From the NCBI GenBank assembly GCA_001584585.1, contig LSYV01000004.1:2260322-2324321 (forward strand): DNA of 64,000 nucleotides, written 5' to 3'. This DNA is from Gonium pectorale. Its lineage: Eukaryota; Chlorophyta; Chlorophyceae; Chlamydomonadales; Volvocaceae. The notes below the pieces were generated by a model. That model was not told where the DNA came from and did no database searches. It saw only the letters and a list, made by a program, of their open reading frames with translations. Both the position numbers and the translations under genes were made by a program. Of this stretch, positions 24,797 to 36,308 are shown one piece after another. Position 1 is the first letter of the stretch. The number at the start of each line of letters is the position of its first letter.

Positions 24797-27700
24797 ATGG
24801 CACTGGCCCCTTGCCAGGCGGGTCGCCCTCTCTGCCCGCAGCGGCAAGCGCATATACCCCCGCTTGCTCCATCCGCAGCTCGTTCGACCGGGGCGGCCCT
24901 TGTATGCAGCCCATACCTGGCACGCCTGGCGCACCGGATTGCCAGGGGTGCGGCGAGGGCGTCTTCTGGCCGAGATCGGGACAGTGGCAGGGGCGAGGAG
25001 CCCCTAACTAGCGTCCCCGCTGGCGCCCCCTCGCCTCAGCGAGGCAAGCTGACGCTTGAACAAATGCAGCGCGAGGCGCGTGCCAAGCTGGCGGATCTTG
25101 CTAAACAGCAGCTAGAGGCGCAGCAACAGGAGCGGCAACAGCAGCAACAGCAGCGAGAACAACAGCGGCAACAACAGCAGCAGCAGCAGCATGGCAAACG
25201 GCAACAGGAGGTGCCTACACCGGAGCCTAGCAAGCCACCGACGGGGCATGCCGACGAGAAAGGCGGCGCCAGCCCCAGCCTGGGCCAGCCGCAGCCACAG
25301 CCAAAGGCGTCTGGGCTGGACTTGGGCACAGGCGCCGACGATGGCAGTGACGCCAGCGATGGGAGCTCAACGAGCCGAGGCGTTGGCGCTAGGACGGGCA
25401 AGGAGCCGGACGGGTCTGCCGAGACACTCCCCACGCAGCGGAGCACGAGCACCAATAACGAAGCTCCCAGGAGTTCGGATGTTGGCGCGGACCTAGACCC
25501 AGACAGGGAATGGGAGGAGATTGTGCAGGAGTTGAGGCAGGACTGGCGGCGGGTGCAAGGTCGCTGGCGGCAGTTCCTCGAGCGGCCGTTAGAGGATCCG
25601 CGTCCCGACCGGCAGCCGCAGAAGGGGCAGGACCGGCAGCGTGACGGAGCCGGGGCGCCAGCGCCTACCGCCGGGGCGGCAGCGGCGGTAGGAATGGCGG
25701 CCGGTAGCCCGTCTGGCGTCGCGGCGGGCCGGCCGGGCAGTGATGGAGTGGCAGGACTGGAGGTGGTGGTGCCGCAGGTCTTCGAGCCGCGTGGTTCGGC
25801 GTCCTCTGGCCGGGCCGCTCCTGATGGAGCCGAACGGACCCGGCCAGGAGCTATCGCTGCCGCTGCGGCTGGCGAGCCCACGGCAGCAACCGGCGCCGCG
25901 AGCGAGGCCAGCGGCCCTGGGAGTGCGGTGGGGGAGGCCGAGGCTGACTTTGTCCGGCGGACGACTGCCACTCGGCTGCTGCAGTTGGCGTGCGTGGCAG
26001 TGTTTGCGGCGCAGTGGGCACCCGTGGCGCAGTCGCTGGCGGCGGGAGCTGCAGGCGGCGCGGCGGCGTCTGGGCGCGAGGTTGCGCTGGCGGTGTTGCT
26101 GGTGTGCCCGCCGACGCAGCTGACGCTAGAGTGGCAGGCGGTGAGTGAGTGTGGCCGCAGCTTGGGGAGGCTGGGCAACTTGAGCGGCGCAGCGGGTGTG
26201 TGATGTGTGCTTAGACCATGCGACCGCATGCCGGGCGACGCACCCTATTGGCCGTCTTGGCCGTGCCAGGGAATCTGACCTGCTGTGAGCTTGTTCAGTG
26301 CCGCTCCTGCCTCCCCGGCCGTGCAGGACGCCATTGCCCTGGCTTCCGGCCAGCTGGGCTCGCTATTCACCAGCGCCCTGCTGCACAGCGGCGTCATCTC
26401 CCTGCTGGTGGGTGCCCCTTCGCCCCTCTGCACGGTCCTCGCTGTTAGGCACGGCTGAGAGCTGCGGCAGGGTTCCCGTGTGTGCCAAATGTCACGACCG
26501 TACCATGTTGAACCTGGCGCGGTGGCTTCTCGAAAACGATTACCCACGGACGCGTATGGCGCGCGCTAGCGCATACTCCGCTGCCGCAAGTTGGCCCTCA
26601 GCCACGGGGCCACGTGGGGCGGTGACACTGGGTCCCCTCGTCAGCTCCTCAACGCGCCCTTCTGCACACCACGGCCCTTCACTAGCCCCGTTCTCGTCGT
26701 TATCTAACCGTTCCGGCCCCCGCTTCCCGCACGCCCACAGGCGTCGTTGGTGTCCCTGGAGGAGACTGCCCCCTGGCTGGAGACCATGCATGGCTTCATG
26801 ATCATGCTCATCTCTTACTTCATGGCGGGAGCGGGAGCTGCCCTGGCGCAGATGTGCGTGGGCGGACAGCCTGCGGGCATCGGCGGAATAGGTACGTTGC
26901 CTTGCGGGGCAGCGCGGCTGGCGTGCTCGGGGCCGGGCTGCGGTGGCAAGGGGTGGCGAGGTGATTGCTCATGGCGCCAATCCCAACCCTCTGGCTCCGA
27001 CCCCCGTCAGGCGCTGTGCTGGGCATGGAGGCCGCAGTGGCTGTGCGCGTCTTCCGCTTCACGGGCGAGCCGCTGCCGCCCACCGCCGCCTGCCTGGCCA
27101 CGTGCGCCGTGGGGCTGCTGATGGCGCTCTACCAGCCGCTGGTGGGCCCATGGTGCGTACCCGTCTTGGCCCGATGTGGACCTGGTATTGGGCTGATGTG
27201 GTTGATGGGCTCAGAGTAACCCGGGGTCGATGGATTGGGATCGCCGTTCATCTGCGGGGTCACGATGCAGCTGTAGGGAAGAGGTGGCAAGCTGCAGGCC
27301 AGGGCCGCGCGTCACGTGGTGGCATGGTGGCATGGTGGCATGGTAGCATGGTGGCATGGTGGCTGCACGATCGCCATTGGACCCGCGGGCATAAGGCAAA
27401 GGACCGTAAGAGTTGCGCTTCGCAAAGCGCAGAGAGTGTGTTGCGTCGCCCCTTCCGTCTTGCTCTGGTCGCTCGCGTCCGTCATGCTTCAGCGCAGTTG
27501 TGTAGTCCGCATGCGTGCCCCAGGGGCACTAACAGGAACACCGACAACCTTCCCCTACCCCGCTGTCTGCTGCCGCCGTCGCAGGGGCATCATTGGCGGC
27601 GTGCTGGGCGGCGCGCTGTCGGGGGTGCTCGCCTTCGAGGTGCTGTGGATGATGCGCGTAGTGCTGGGCGTGAGCATCCTGCTGGGCCTGGGCGCCTGGA

Positions 27701-27807
27701 ACCTGGCCACCTGGCTGCCGCGCGCGCTGTGGCGGCTGCTGGCGGCGGCGGCGAGCCTGGTGGTGGGGACGGTGCTGGCGCTGGTGCAGGCCGTCCGCGG
27801 CGTGTGA
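24797..27807 (+). CDS. Q-rich multi-pass membrane protein, possibly plastid-targeted
   Basis: Five exons (24797-26140, 26327-26407, 26741-26891, 27011-27152, 27585-27807) join in phase to 646 residues. The N terminus is Arg/Ala-rich with few acidic residues and resembles an organelle transit peptide. A Gln/Arg-rich segment follows (about residues 95-137, encoded by CAG/CAA runs), then a long Gly/Ser/Pro/Ala-rich disordered part with one charged island (DREWEEIVQELRQDWRRVQG). From about residue 390 on there are some seven hydrophobic helices, such as LLQLACVAVFAAQW, HGFMIMLISYFMAGAGAALA and VVLGVSILLGLGAWNLATWL. I do not recognise the family. The helical half suggests an integral protein of the plastid envelope or thylakoid, but a mitochondrial location is also possible. 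Exons 2-5 are short and each carries helix sequence. Confidence 0.78.
25112..25204 (+). repeat. CAG/CAA-rich coding tract (poly-Gln region)
   Basis: A dense run of CAG, CAA and CGG codons inside exon 1 of the multi-pass protein gene encodes mostly Gln with interspersed Glu and Arg. It is an impure triplet repeat, so slippage-driven length variation between strains is likely. Confidence 0.85.
27318..27363 (+). repeat. 8-nt tandem repeat GGTGGCAT, about 5.5 copies
   Basis: The unit GGTGGCAT is repeated head to tail with a single variant (GGTAGCAT) in the fourth copy. It sits in the last intron of the multi-pass membrane protein gene, between exons ending at 27152 and starting at 27585. Confidence 0.9.
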
Positions 27808-29550
27808 GGCGTAAAGTGCATCGTTGTCTTGAGCGTCGCGATGCGCCGCGGGTGTGCTGAAGGCGGTCGGGCGGAGCGTGGCCCAGCGCTTTGGTCGTCG
27901 AGTTGTACTGGCTGTCTGCGTCCTCAGCCACATGCCGCCGTGCCCGGTGGTCACGCCACGGCGATCGACTGCCTGTGTTGGTGGATTGAGTACCTGCCAG
28001 CACGGGCTTGCCGCAGCGCGGTTCCAACCCGTGTCTTGCAGCTCATGCAAATGTGTTACATGAAGTGCATGTAGGCAGGGGGCACCGACTCATCGCCCAC
28101 AGCCGCGGCCCGAAGTCAGCCCCCGGCAGCGCAGGGCATCTTAGCATGATGCGCCCAGAACTGGGCCACGGCAGCCGCGCACTGCCGCTGGCTTGCGCGG
28201 CTCGTTCCCCATCATCGCATACGCATGACGCTCCACAGGTAGATGGGCACCACCGCCCTAGCGCACCCATTTTACCAGGGAATGAAGCATGTACGGTAAA
28301 GCCTGCGGACCTGGCCCGTTGCCAAGGGCAGGGCGTGCCTTATTGCGCTTCCGTGGTACTGCATGCGAGACAACCTGTATCCAACGAACACGCAACCGAC
28401 TATTCTTGGGTCCTTGCTTATCCGTTGTCCAAGGAGCGCAGAAAGGATCCCGTCGCATCTAATCCTCGTCCGCGATTCAGGAGGACACACGTGCGGCTGC
28501 GAAACAACACCCACATGACGCAATTATTCCATGATTATTTCCATGGCCGCCAGGTCGAAGTGGCGGCGCACTCCTAAGCAGCACACTGCCTACGGTACCC
28601 GTAGCCGCACCCCGTCCGCCCGAGGGACCACATGCGCCTCGTATGAATGTGCAATCAACGGAGTCTGGGAGCCACGCACGGGCAGGTACTGTCACTGGCG
28701 CGCGGAGCAACAACAAAGGCCTTCGTCGAACACCGGGCACCGCTAATGCCTCCTCCTCCACCGGTCGCAAAGCAGCTGTACCGTAAGCGCACGCAACGAG
28801 AAAAGCCGGGGGACGGAGCCCAAAACCACTGCACCGTTGCGCTGCGCTTGACAGGATCACCGTATCCCACAGCAACGCGACGATCAATACCGGATGTAGC
28901 TGTTCATCAAGTACTTTATTCGGCCGAACCTGTGCCCTTTACTGAAGTGCCTGTTAGCGGAGCGAATCACATGCAACCAAGCCCAAGCCCGGTACAATCT
29001 TATGGTCACAGAGTGTTGCGGCTACCATGCTCATACAACAAACCTCACCGTATGGAGCAGAGCCGCAACAAACGCGAATATTGATGAGGTGTTGAGCTCG
29101 ACGCACGGAGTTGTTACCAGCGCCTGGCCCGGTCACAAAAACGTGGAAACAATGTGCACGATCTAGCCACAGACTGAAGCACGAGATAAAGGACCGTACA
29201 ATGCAGCGAGTTCTCTGACGCTACGACGGCGGCATCACAGGATCAGCGGCAATCCCTCTTCCTGCCCAAGGGAGGACTAATGTCTCAGTCCTCCGCACCG
29301 CCCGCCATACCTGTTCAGGAGCCCGTATGAACACGTTGAGACCTGACGATACACCTGGCGATACAGGTTGGGCGCCCCGGCACTCTCCGTATGTATGCAG
29401 GTATGCAAAACATGCGTGCGTTCGTGCGTTTGCAGACATCCTCAAATACGTTTCACTTATCACAAAGCGCGCAGCTGGCGCCATGGCAAGGGCCGCCATG
29501 TTCAAACTCCTCCTCCAATCGCGAAAGGTCAGCCTAGGCAGCCCACCACA
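27808..29550. other. Intergenic region between convergent genes, no gene seen
   Basis: About 1.7 kb between the stop codons of the plus-strand membrane protein gene and the minus-strand kinase-like gene. Only short, family-less open frames are present on either strand. It contains the two 3' UTRs. I see no repeat, RNA gene or mobile element here. Confidence 0.5.
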
Positions 29551-32500
29551 TCACAGTGTTTGCACCGCCGCGCCCGGTCCCCCGCCAGTGGTCACCGCTG
29601 CCGCAATCCCCGCCTGCCCCAGCGACCCGCTGTCGTGCACGACCTCGCCGTGCGCCTGCGCCTGGGCCAGCGTCCGCGCCTGCCGGCGCACAGCCTGCTC
29701 TATGGCCTGGATGTGGGCGCAGATCTGCGTGAAGGTGGGCCTGACCCGTGGGTCGGAGTCCCAGCAGCGGGCGCAAAGCTCCTGTGCCGCGGGCGGCAGG
29801 TCCGTAGTCTGGGGCCACGCTGGCCGCAGGCTGCCGTCGATGACTCCGCACACCACGTCGCCGAGAGCCATACCGTTGTACGGCATCTGGCTCGTGAGGA
29901 TGGCGTACAGGCAGACTCCGAAGGCGTACACTGCGTTGGACACAGTTGGGCAACACGATACATGGTCTTCAGGTTGGGGCATCAAACCCCACGTCAGCGC
30001 TGTTGCAACTTACGACAAATCAGGTGGATCGCATGAACGCGAAGCGAGGCGAGGCGCCTGCCAGCCCATGCAAACGCGGTCTCACCGTCAGCCGGCTTGC
30101 CCGCCGCTCCACGAAGCTGCTCTGGCGACAAAAAGGGCAGCGCAGCCAGCGCCGCGGGTGTGGTCGCCATGCCGTCGCCGATGCTGCCGCTACCGCCGCA
30201 CCCGGCACCACTCTCGCCACCGCTGGCACCAGCGCCACTGCTCCCGTTGCTGCCGGAGGCGCAGCCGCACTGCACGCGGTCCGAAGCGCCGTTTGGCGGC
30301 GCGCCGCAAGGAGCCGCGGCGGAGAAGGGCTCGGCGGCGCTCTTGATGTCTCCTCCGCAGATCCTGGCGAGGCTGAAGTTGGTGACCTGTGTTGGGCCAC
30401 GTCGGGGCGACGGGCGGGAAGGAAGGACAGGGCGCTCATCGTACGTTGAGGCCGCCCCGCAGAGACGCCCTTGGCCTGCCCTTGCCCCCGCGAGTACGCA
30501 CCTCCGGCAACATACGTTACCGTGTGCAGCGCCCATGGTCCCCTCGTACCTTGGCAGTGAACCCGCGGCGGTCCAGGATAGAGCTCTTCAGCACCACGTT
30601 GCCGGGCCGCAGCGCGCCGTGCACGATGTGCCGGCTGTGCAGGTGCTGCAGCGCAGACGCCACCTCCAGCGCGGTCCGCAGCGCGGCGCGCAGCGCCACG
30701 CGGCGGCTCCACACGCGTGTGTCCACGAACAGCCCGCGCTGCAGCGCCGTCTGGAGATTGGACTGGGGGGTTAAAAGTTCAGGAGGGTGTGAGTGGGTTG
30801 TGAGGCGGAAGGTGGTGGCTGGTGGGTGGTGCTGCTGCATCGAGCGGTTTGGATGCTCGGGCTGCTGCGGACAGGGCGGATCGCGGTGCTCATGGGCCGG
30901 CTAGTCGTGGCAGCGCAACCGGCAAGGCCGTTATAGATACGACGAGCATCGGGCGGTGAAATGATGGCAACTGCTCCCGACAGGTCAGAGAGAGCACCAT
31001 CAGCACCACTGGCGGTACTGGCGCGACACAAGCATCCAATGCTCTCTTGCAACCGCTGCAGCCCACGCAGCGTGAGGGCGTGAGGGCCCGCAGAGCATCG
31101 CCCATCCCAGGAACCAAGCGCAGAGAGGGTGCATTTCCCATGGCAACTCTGAACCCCTCCAGTCGGCTGCCTGTTCCATGCCGCCTTTGCGGCGCACCTT
31201 GTCCGCGTACTCCATTATGATGCACGTGAGGTACTCCCCGTCCCGCGCCTTCACGAGCGCCGCCACGTGCGGCAGGCTGAGCGCGTGGCGCAGGCCGCCC
31301 AAGGGGTTGCCAAAGCCCTCGTGTGAATTGAATGACAAGCTGGCGGGGCTGGAGACACCCGTGGTGGCGCCGTTGGCGGCGGCGGGGACGGCGGTGGTGG
31401 CGGCAAGGCCGGCAGGCTCGGCTAGGGCCCTGTTTGCCACGGAGGTGGGGACCGGTGCCTTGAGCTCTCTGGACATTGCAGTGCAGTCGGCCTCTGAGGC
31501 GCCCTGACACGCAGGCAACGCAGCATTCGGAGGCTCGGAGGTGGTGGGGCCGGCGGCCAGCTGCAGGGCCCTGGGGCAGGTGGCGACGTGGGTGGCCCCA
31601 CGGTCGCTGTTCGCGGAGGCGGGGCAGCGCAGATGCCGGTGCCCGTTGTCGGCCGCCACAAGCTGCTGTTGCTGCCGCTTGCCCAGCGCGGCCTTCGGAG
31701 ACGTGGCAGCGGTTCCTGTGGCAAGGTCGCAGACCAGGGCCTGCCTGCCCCGCGCCACGTCTGTGCCAACCTGCTGTGCAGTAGCCTCGGCTGACAGGTG
31801 GAGCAGCGCGGCGTCTGGCGGCTCACACGCGTTGATCGCCGAGGAGGCGGGCGCTGAGCTGGAAGCCATAGGGACCAGAGCCTCGTCGCCGGCGCGGCGT
31901 GAGGGCTGCCCCGAGACCGGCGCGATGGCGCTGGTGCCGTTGCCGTCCATGGCCGTCATCGCCTTTGAGGCGGGAGCAGCAGCGGCCGCCTTAGTGGCCC
32001 TCGCTCCTGAGCAGCCCGAAGCTCTTACCGCACCCTCGGCGCCGCCGCTGCTGCTTCCGAGGTTGCTGTCGCTGTGGCGCACCGACGGCGCGCCCGGCGC
32101 TGCGAGGCGGCAGCAGCGGACGCTGAAGTGCTGCAGCACGTTGGGGTGCGCGAGGGCCTTGCTGACCAGGGCCTGGCGGATGATGGCGGAGCTGCCCGGG
32201 TCCAGCGAGGGACTCGAGGTGAACTTGACCGCCACCCTCGCGCCGCGCCAGGCCGCTGTCGGCAAAAGAGGCCGCAAGGAATGCATGACTAAGGGATGCT
32301 CACGGTTCCAGCATCGCACCTCTGGAACATTCTCGCCCGCTCTATACCAATGCCACGCATCGGCTTTTCCATGTGTAACATATGCAAAAACAGCGCGCTG
32401 GAAATGAGGCTAGGAAACGGGTGGCGAGCAAGCATCCAAACTGGCTTCTCTGTGTGCGCGGCATAATGCCTCAACGTTTAGGTGAATTACCCTCGTGCCT

Positions 32501-33884
32501 TTCCGACGAACCCGCTACAACCCGTCGCGTCCCGGGTCTCACCCTGGCACACCACAGAGCCGCTCCCTTGCCCAATCACGTTCATGCCCGCCAAGTCCGC
32601 TGTCAGCTCCTCCGGGCGGCACAGGCGGACCAGCTGGTCTGCCGTGAGGCAGCGCAGGTCCGGCACGCTACCCTCGGCACGCGGCGGATGCACTGCCATC
32701 GCGGCCTGCGGGCCGGCAGCTGCTGCGAGGCCGGTGCAGGCGGCGGGGGCGTCCAGGCTGCTGCGCTTGCGGGTGTGACTCGCGCCGGTGGCGGGCGGGG
32801 ACGCGCTGATAGTGCTGAGGGTTGGGGCCGAGGTAGCAGTGTTCGTGCTGTCGAGCAGGAGCTGCAGGGAGGATATGTCGAGGCCGGCAGGCAGCAGGTG
32901 GCCTTCTAGATGACTGCGGGGAGGAGAGAGGAGGGGCGGGAGTGGAGTGGAAAGGGCAGTTTAATAGGGCTGTTTAACAGGAAGGAAGGAAGGAAGGAAG
33001 GGAGGGCAGTTCGTGGAGGGAGAGGCAAAAGGGCGGCAAGAAAGGGCAGGCATTGGTGGCCAGGAAGCGGGGGGAGACCGAAAAGAGAGCACAAGCTCGA
33101 CAAGATGCATGACGGTGTGGAGCGCGTGGCTCACCGAGTCACGGACCGGACCACATGCAGGCGGCCTAACTAGTGGAGGTGCTACGGGCAAGCGCTGTGT
33201 GCAAGCCGCACAGAGCGTCGCGCGGCTGTGTTAGCCGTGCAGCTGAAGGTAAGATTGCTTTTCCCGCTACCCCAAATGCAAGCCTCCGCGCCCGGGGTCA
33301 TCCCCGCGTTACGCTGTTACCAACGACGGTGCATCTAACGCGTATCTTGGACGGCATGCTCATGTCACGAGCCATGAGGTGCAGAACTCCAGGTGCTTAT
33401 TCACCCCACTCACTCGTATGCCAGGGGGTTGGTGGCGTTCAAGTCCCGCGGCGACGGCCGGGAGACCTTCACAAGCGGCCGTTCTGATGGCTGGCGCTCG
33501 CAGGCAACAGCAACCTGCAAGATAGCAGTGATACTCAGCGGCGTGAGAGCGGCACAGGCGACGGGACCCTTCAATGTGCGCGTCGGCGTGAGTAACGTCA
33601 ACCGCTCTTACGAACCAGCCTTCGAACCCAATAAAACATTCACATAACGCGGGTGGCACTGGGTGCGATGCCAAGGCAGGCGGCAAAACGGCAGGCGGCT
33701 GACAGATACTGACTAAGGCGACCATGGCGACCTCCTTGCGTACACTCACCGCCGGATTGACATCGCAGACCTCGCTCCAGGTCACCCCAAGTGCGGCACC
33801 GGTGCAGAACGGTGATAGCGCCGCGCCTTGAGTGGGTAGTGCCACTGCTGCCTCCTCGACGCCAGCGCTCTCCTTCTTCGCCAT
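29551..33884 (-). CDS. Protein kinase-like protein lacking catalytic aspartates (predicted pseudokinase)
   Basis: Seven exons (33884-33750, 33514-33414, 32913-32543, 32255-31198, 30762-30550, 30386-30086, 29930-29551) join in phase to 852 residues. The N-terminal ~180 residues have no known domain. The kinase fold then starts with a glycine loop (NVIGQGSGSVV) and the ATP-site lysine in VAVKF (about residue 213). The helix-C position reads RQALVSKALAHPNVLQHF, so the usual Glu appears to be Gln. A low-complexity insert of about 290 residues splits the N-lobe before the hinge strand (YLTCIIMEYADK). The catalytic loop reads IVHGALRPGNVVLKS: the HRD/HGD aspartate is Ala (residue 605). The DFG motif reads NFS (Asn at about 629). 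The C-lobe is intact: LSPEQL for APE, DVYAFGVCLYAILTSQMPYNG, RCWDSDPRVRPTF. The fold is closest to the plant/algal TKL group. A scaffold or allosteric role is inferred; phosphotransfer is unlikely. Confidence 0.87.
32977..33005 (+). repeat. AAGG microsatellite in an intron
   Basis: Repeated GGAA/AAGG units occur in the intron between the second and third exons of the pseudokinase gene. On the coding strand this is a CCTT-type pyrimidine tract near, but not at, a splice acceptor. Confidence 0.8.
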
Positions 33885-34306
33885 GCTTACGGGAGAGCAG
33901 GAATCAGGCTTAGGGATGCGTCCAGTCCTGCTACTTCTGTTGGCGGGTATGAGGCAGGAGAACAGTAAATGCATTCCAGGCGAATTCGCTGGCCAAGCCT
34001 GAAAAATGACTTATGCAAATGCATTGATCAGACAGCTCGCAAGTCGAACAGTGGGCAGCATTGGTTTGATTACGGCATGCGGTTGTCGCTTTGGGCGCTT
34101 CGCGCTTTGCGAAGGGCCAGTTTTACTTGCCAGTTGTAAATTACAGTATTTGTTTCCCCACCCTTGTTTCTGGGTTCTAGGCCAATTGCATACTGGATCC
34201 ACACAGCACATCCCAAACAGCCCTAAACGCCATTCTAGCAGAGCCATAATTGCCACGTACTGCTGCTTCAACTCAGTGCCGCTCCTCGCCCTCTTGCATC
34301 AGCGCG
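33885..34306. promoter_or_regulatory. Shared 5' region of pseudokinase and twin-CX9C genes
   Basis: About 420 nt lie between two divergent start codons. A CCAAT sequence occurs at about 34181. A bidirectional promoter is inferred from layout only. Confidence 0.4.
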
Positions 34307-34792
34307 ATGGTCTGGTGGTGGCCGTGGTCCAAGAGCAAGGCGACGGTTCCAGACTGCCTTGAGCGCAAATGTAAAGCTCGGCAGACCGCGCTGGCTGGGT
34401 AGGTCCGGCACTGCCACTTTAAGCCGCGCACCCAGCCCCGTGCCCAGCCCAGTCCACCTCCAGCCACGGCACCTATACTAGGAATCCTCCCGCCCGTCCG
34501 TCGGGGCGCCTCTGAGCTTCGCAGTTGGGCACTTGTGCATCTCACACCAACTTCCGCTGATAACAGGTGTCGACGAGCGAATCCGGGCACGGCCACGACC
34601 ACGTGCAAGAACCTGGAGTTGGCGGTCGTGACGTGCCTAGCGGAGGGGCTGTGCAAGAAGCAGCACGACGAGCATGCAAGGTGCTACAAGTCCTTGTACA
34701 ACACGGGCCTGTACAAGGGTGTCGGCCATTGCATACCCTACGAGGAGGCCATGAAAGCCTGCCTAAAGAAGCAGAAGCTGTACCCATTGTGA
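34307..34792 (+). CDS. Small twin-CX9C (CHCH-like) protein
   Basis: Two exons (34307-34398 and 34567-34792) with a GTAGGT donor and CAG acceptor join in phase to 105 residues. The N terminus is MVWWWPWSKSK, followed by a CLERKC segment. The core has two CX9C pairs: CKNLELAVVTC and CIPYEEAMKAC, each with exactly nine residues between the cysteines. Further cysteines lie in CLAEGLC and HARC, and a TGLYKGV turn links the halves. Proteins with paired CX9C motifs usually fold as disulphide-linked helical hairpins in the mitochondrial intermembrane space after import by Mia40/Erv1, often as respiratory-chain assembly or MICOS factors. The exact family is not recognised. The Trp-rich start is unusual for that class, so a different compartment is possible. 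Confidence 0.75.
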
Positions 34793-36308
34793 AGCCGGCG
34801 AAGCTCAGCAGATATGTGAGCGGCAGTGTGAGGCGCCAGCGCGTCAGCGAGCCAAGTCGCCGTGTCGAGAGACGAGAGGGCCCGTGTGCCATGCGAGTAT
34901 GGGCTTGGCGGTAACCGCCTTTGTCCGGTTGCTACGACAGATGGGATGCTAGGCGGGTGCGTGTTTCAGATGCCGGCATTGGCCATAGTCAGAGGGGTGT
35001 GATCTTCGCTACGGCGGCAAGTGCCATGGCTTTGCCCATAGCGCCGTAGGCAAATTGGCTTGGCGCCCAGTGTCCGCCGCAGACGCCCTCATCGACCTGC
35101 GGGGTGACGCTGTAGGTTCCCTAACTCCTAAGCACGAGTGAAGCCGTTTGCAGAGCCCGCAGCAAATGTTGGGTGACTGGACGTGTGCGACCATGCGGTC
35201 TTCCCGCTTGAACATTTTTTCCCTGTGGAAAGGTTACAGGCGGAGAGGCGAGAAAGGGCGCAGACAACGGGAGGGACATGCAGCCCTCCCGTAATGAGAA
35301 CCACCTGAACATGGCTGGTTTGATGCCCTACTCTTTTGTATGTTCTCCGTGCGTCGCCCCTGTAGTACACAGACCCGGTGGTGCGACTCCTACTCCATTT
35401 TGGATATCACTGGGTCATGGCACCGGCGGAACCGGTTCACAACATCGGGTGGCGGTAGCGGAGGTGCAACAGCTGCGAACCTGTTCAGGAAGGGGACGGG
35501 CACCATTGCAACGAACAACTTCTTCCATCCCTAGCCTGTACGCTGCTCCCTGGTACCAGATGTGAAAAGCGCACCGGCGCGGGGCTCGAGCGTACTCCAT
35601 ACAAATGCGGCCCTGGACGACCATATCCTGGTTCCAACGCCGATCCCGCCCATCCTGTGTCATCAAGCTATGCCTCACCCTACCGAGGAGAACCAGCGGA
35701 GCCTTTTGAGCAAGTCCAAATGAACGCCCCAATATTCACAGTTCCACGTAATGATTCTCGTGTCCAAGGCAGCTCAAGTGAAGCGATTCATGTGGAGAGA
35801 AGGGGCTACCGTAGAGCACATCAGGAGAAAGGATTGGGGCTCACATGTTGCCGCGAACGGCCCACTTCCTACCCGTAACCGCAGCACAGGGCCAACGGGT
35901 TCCTTCCTGCCAGGGCCAGGGCACCCCTGCACCCCCTACAACAATTCTTGGCGCCTGACTCCAGTGCGCCCACGGGCGCTTCGCTCAAAATAGAGTATCA
36001 TATGTACTTGACGCTCGAGCATTATGCTGGCTCAGCGGCTCTGAATGCCACAGGGCAAGAAAGACAGAGAAGAATGCGATTCTACACCCATAAATGTAGG
36101 CCGCCGTGAGCCGGGCAGTGATCTTGCAAGAACGCGGACAGGCATGCATGGGGCTGGGCCGCACCAAATGCCAGCCATTCACAGCCATCCGAGGGCTTGC
36201 AGCGACCATTCCACATTCACCAGTGCATCGACATTTGCGTTCAGCCCAGACCGCTTTCATTCGCAGACCGGCATGCCCCGCTGGCCTTCAGGTGCCAGCT
36301 GACGCCCC
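34793..36308. other. Intergenic region, no firmly supported gene
   Basis: About 1.5 kb between the plus-strand CX9C gene and the minus-strand SYT-like gene. It contains one 39-nt copy of a dispersed repeat (35223-35261). A 64-codon frame at 35340-35534 is too short and isolated to call. Otherwise I see nothing. Confidence 0.45.
35223..35261 (-). repeat. 39-nt dispersed repeat, copy 2 (inverted relative to 11555)
   Basis: The reverse complement of this stretch is identical over 39 nt to 11555-11593, and similarity continues into the adjacent A-run. This copy lies in intergenic DNA 24 kb from the other. Confidence 0.85.

Noticed and set aside
29551..33884. Annotating the gene as an active TKL-type protein kinase
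   Set aside because: Both catalytic aspartates are replaced (HGAL and NFS) in clear exon sequence, so activity is not supported.
35340..35534. A 64-codon frame with a Gly-rich C-terminal part (GSWHRRNRFTTSGGGSGG)
   Set aside because: It is short, has no partner exon or family, and the region otherwise looks non-coding. It is noted but not called.
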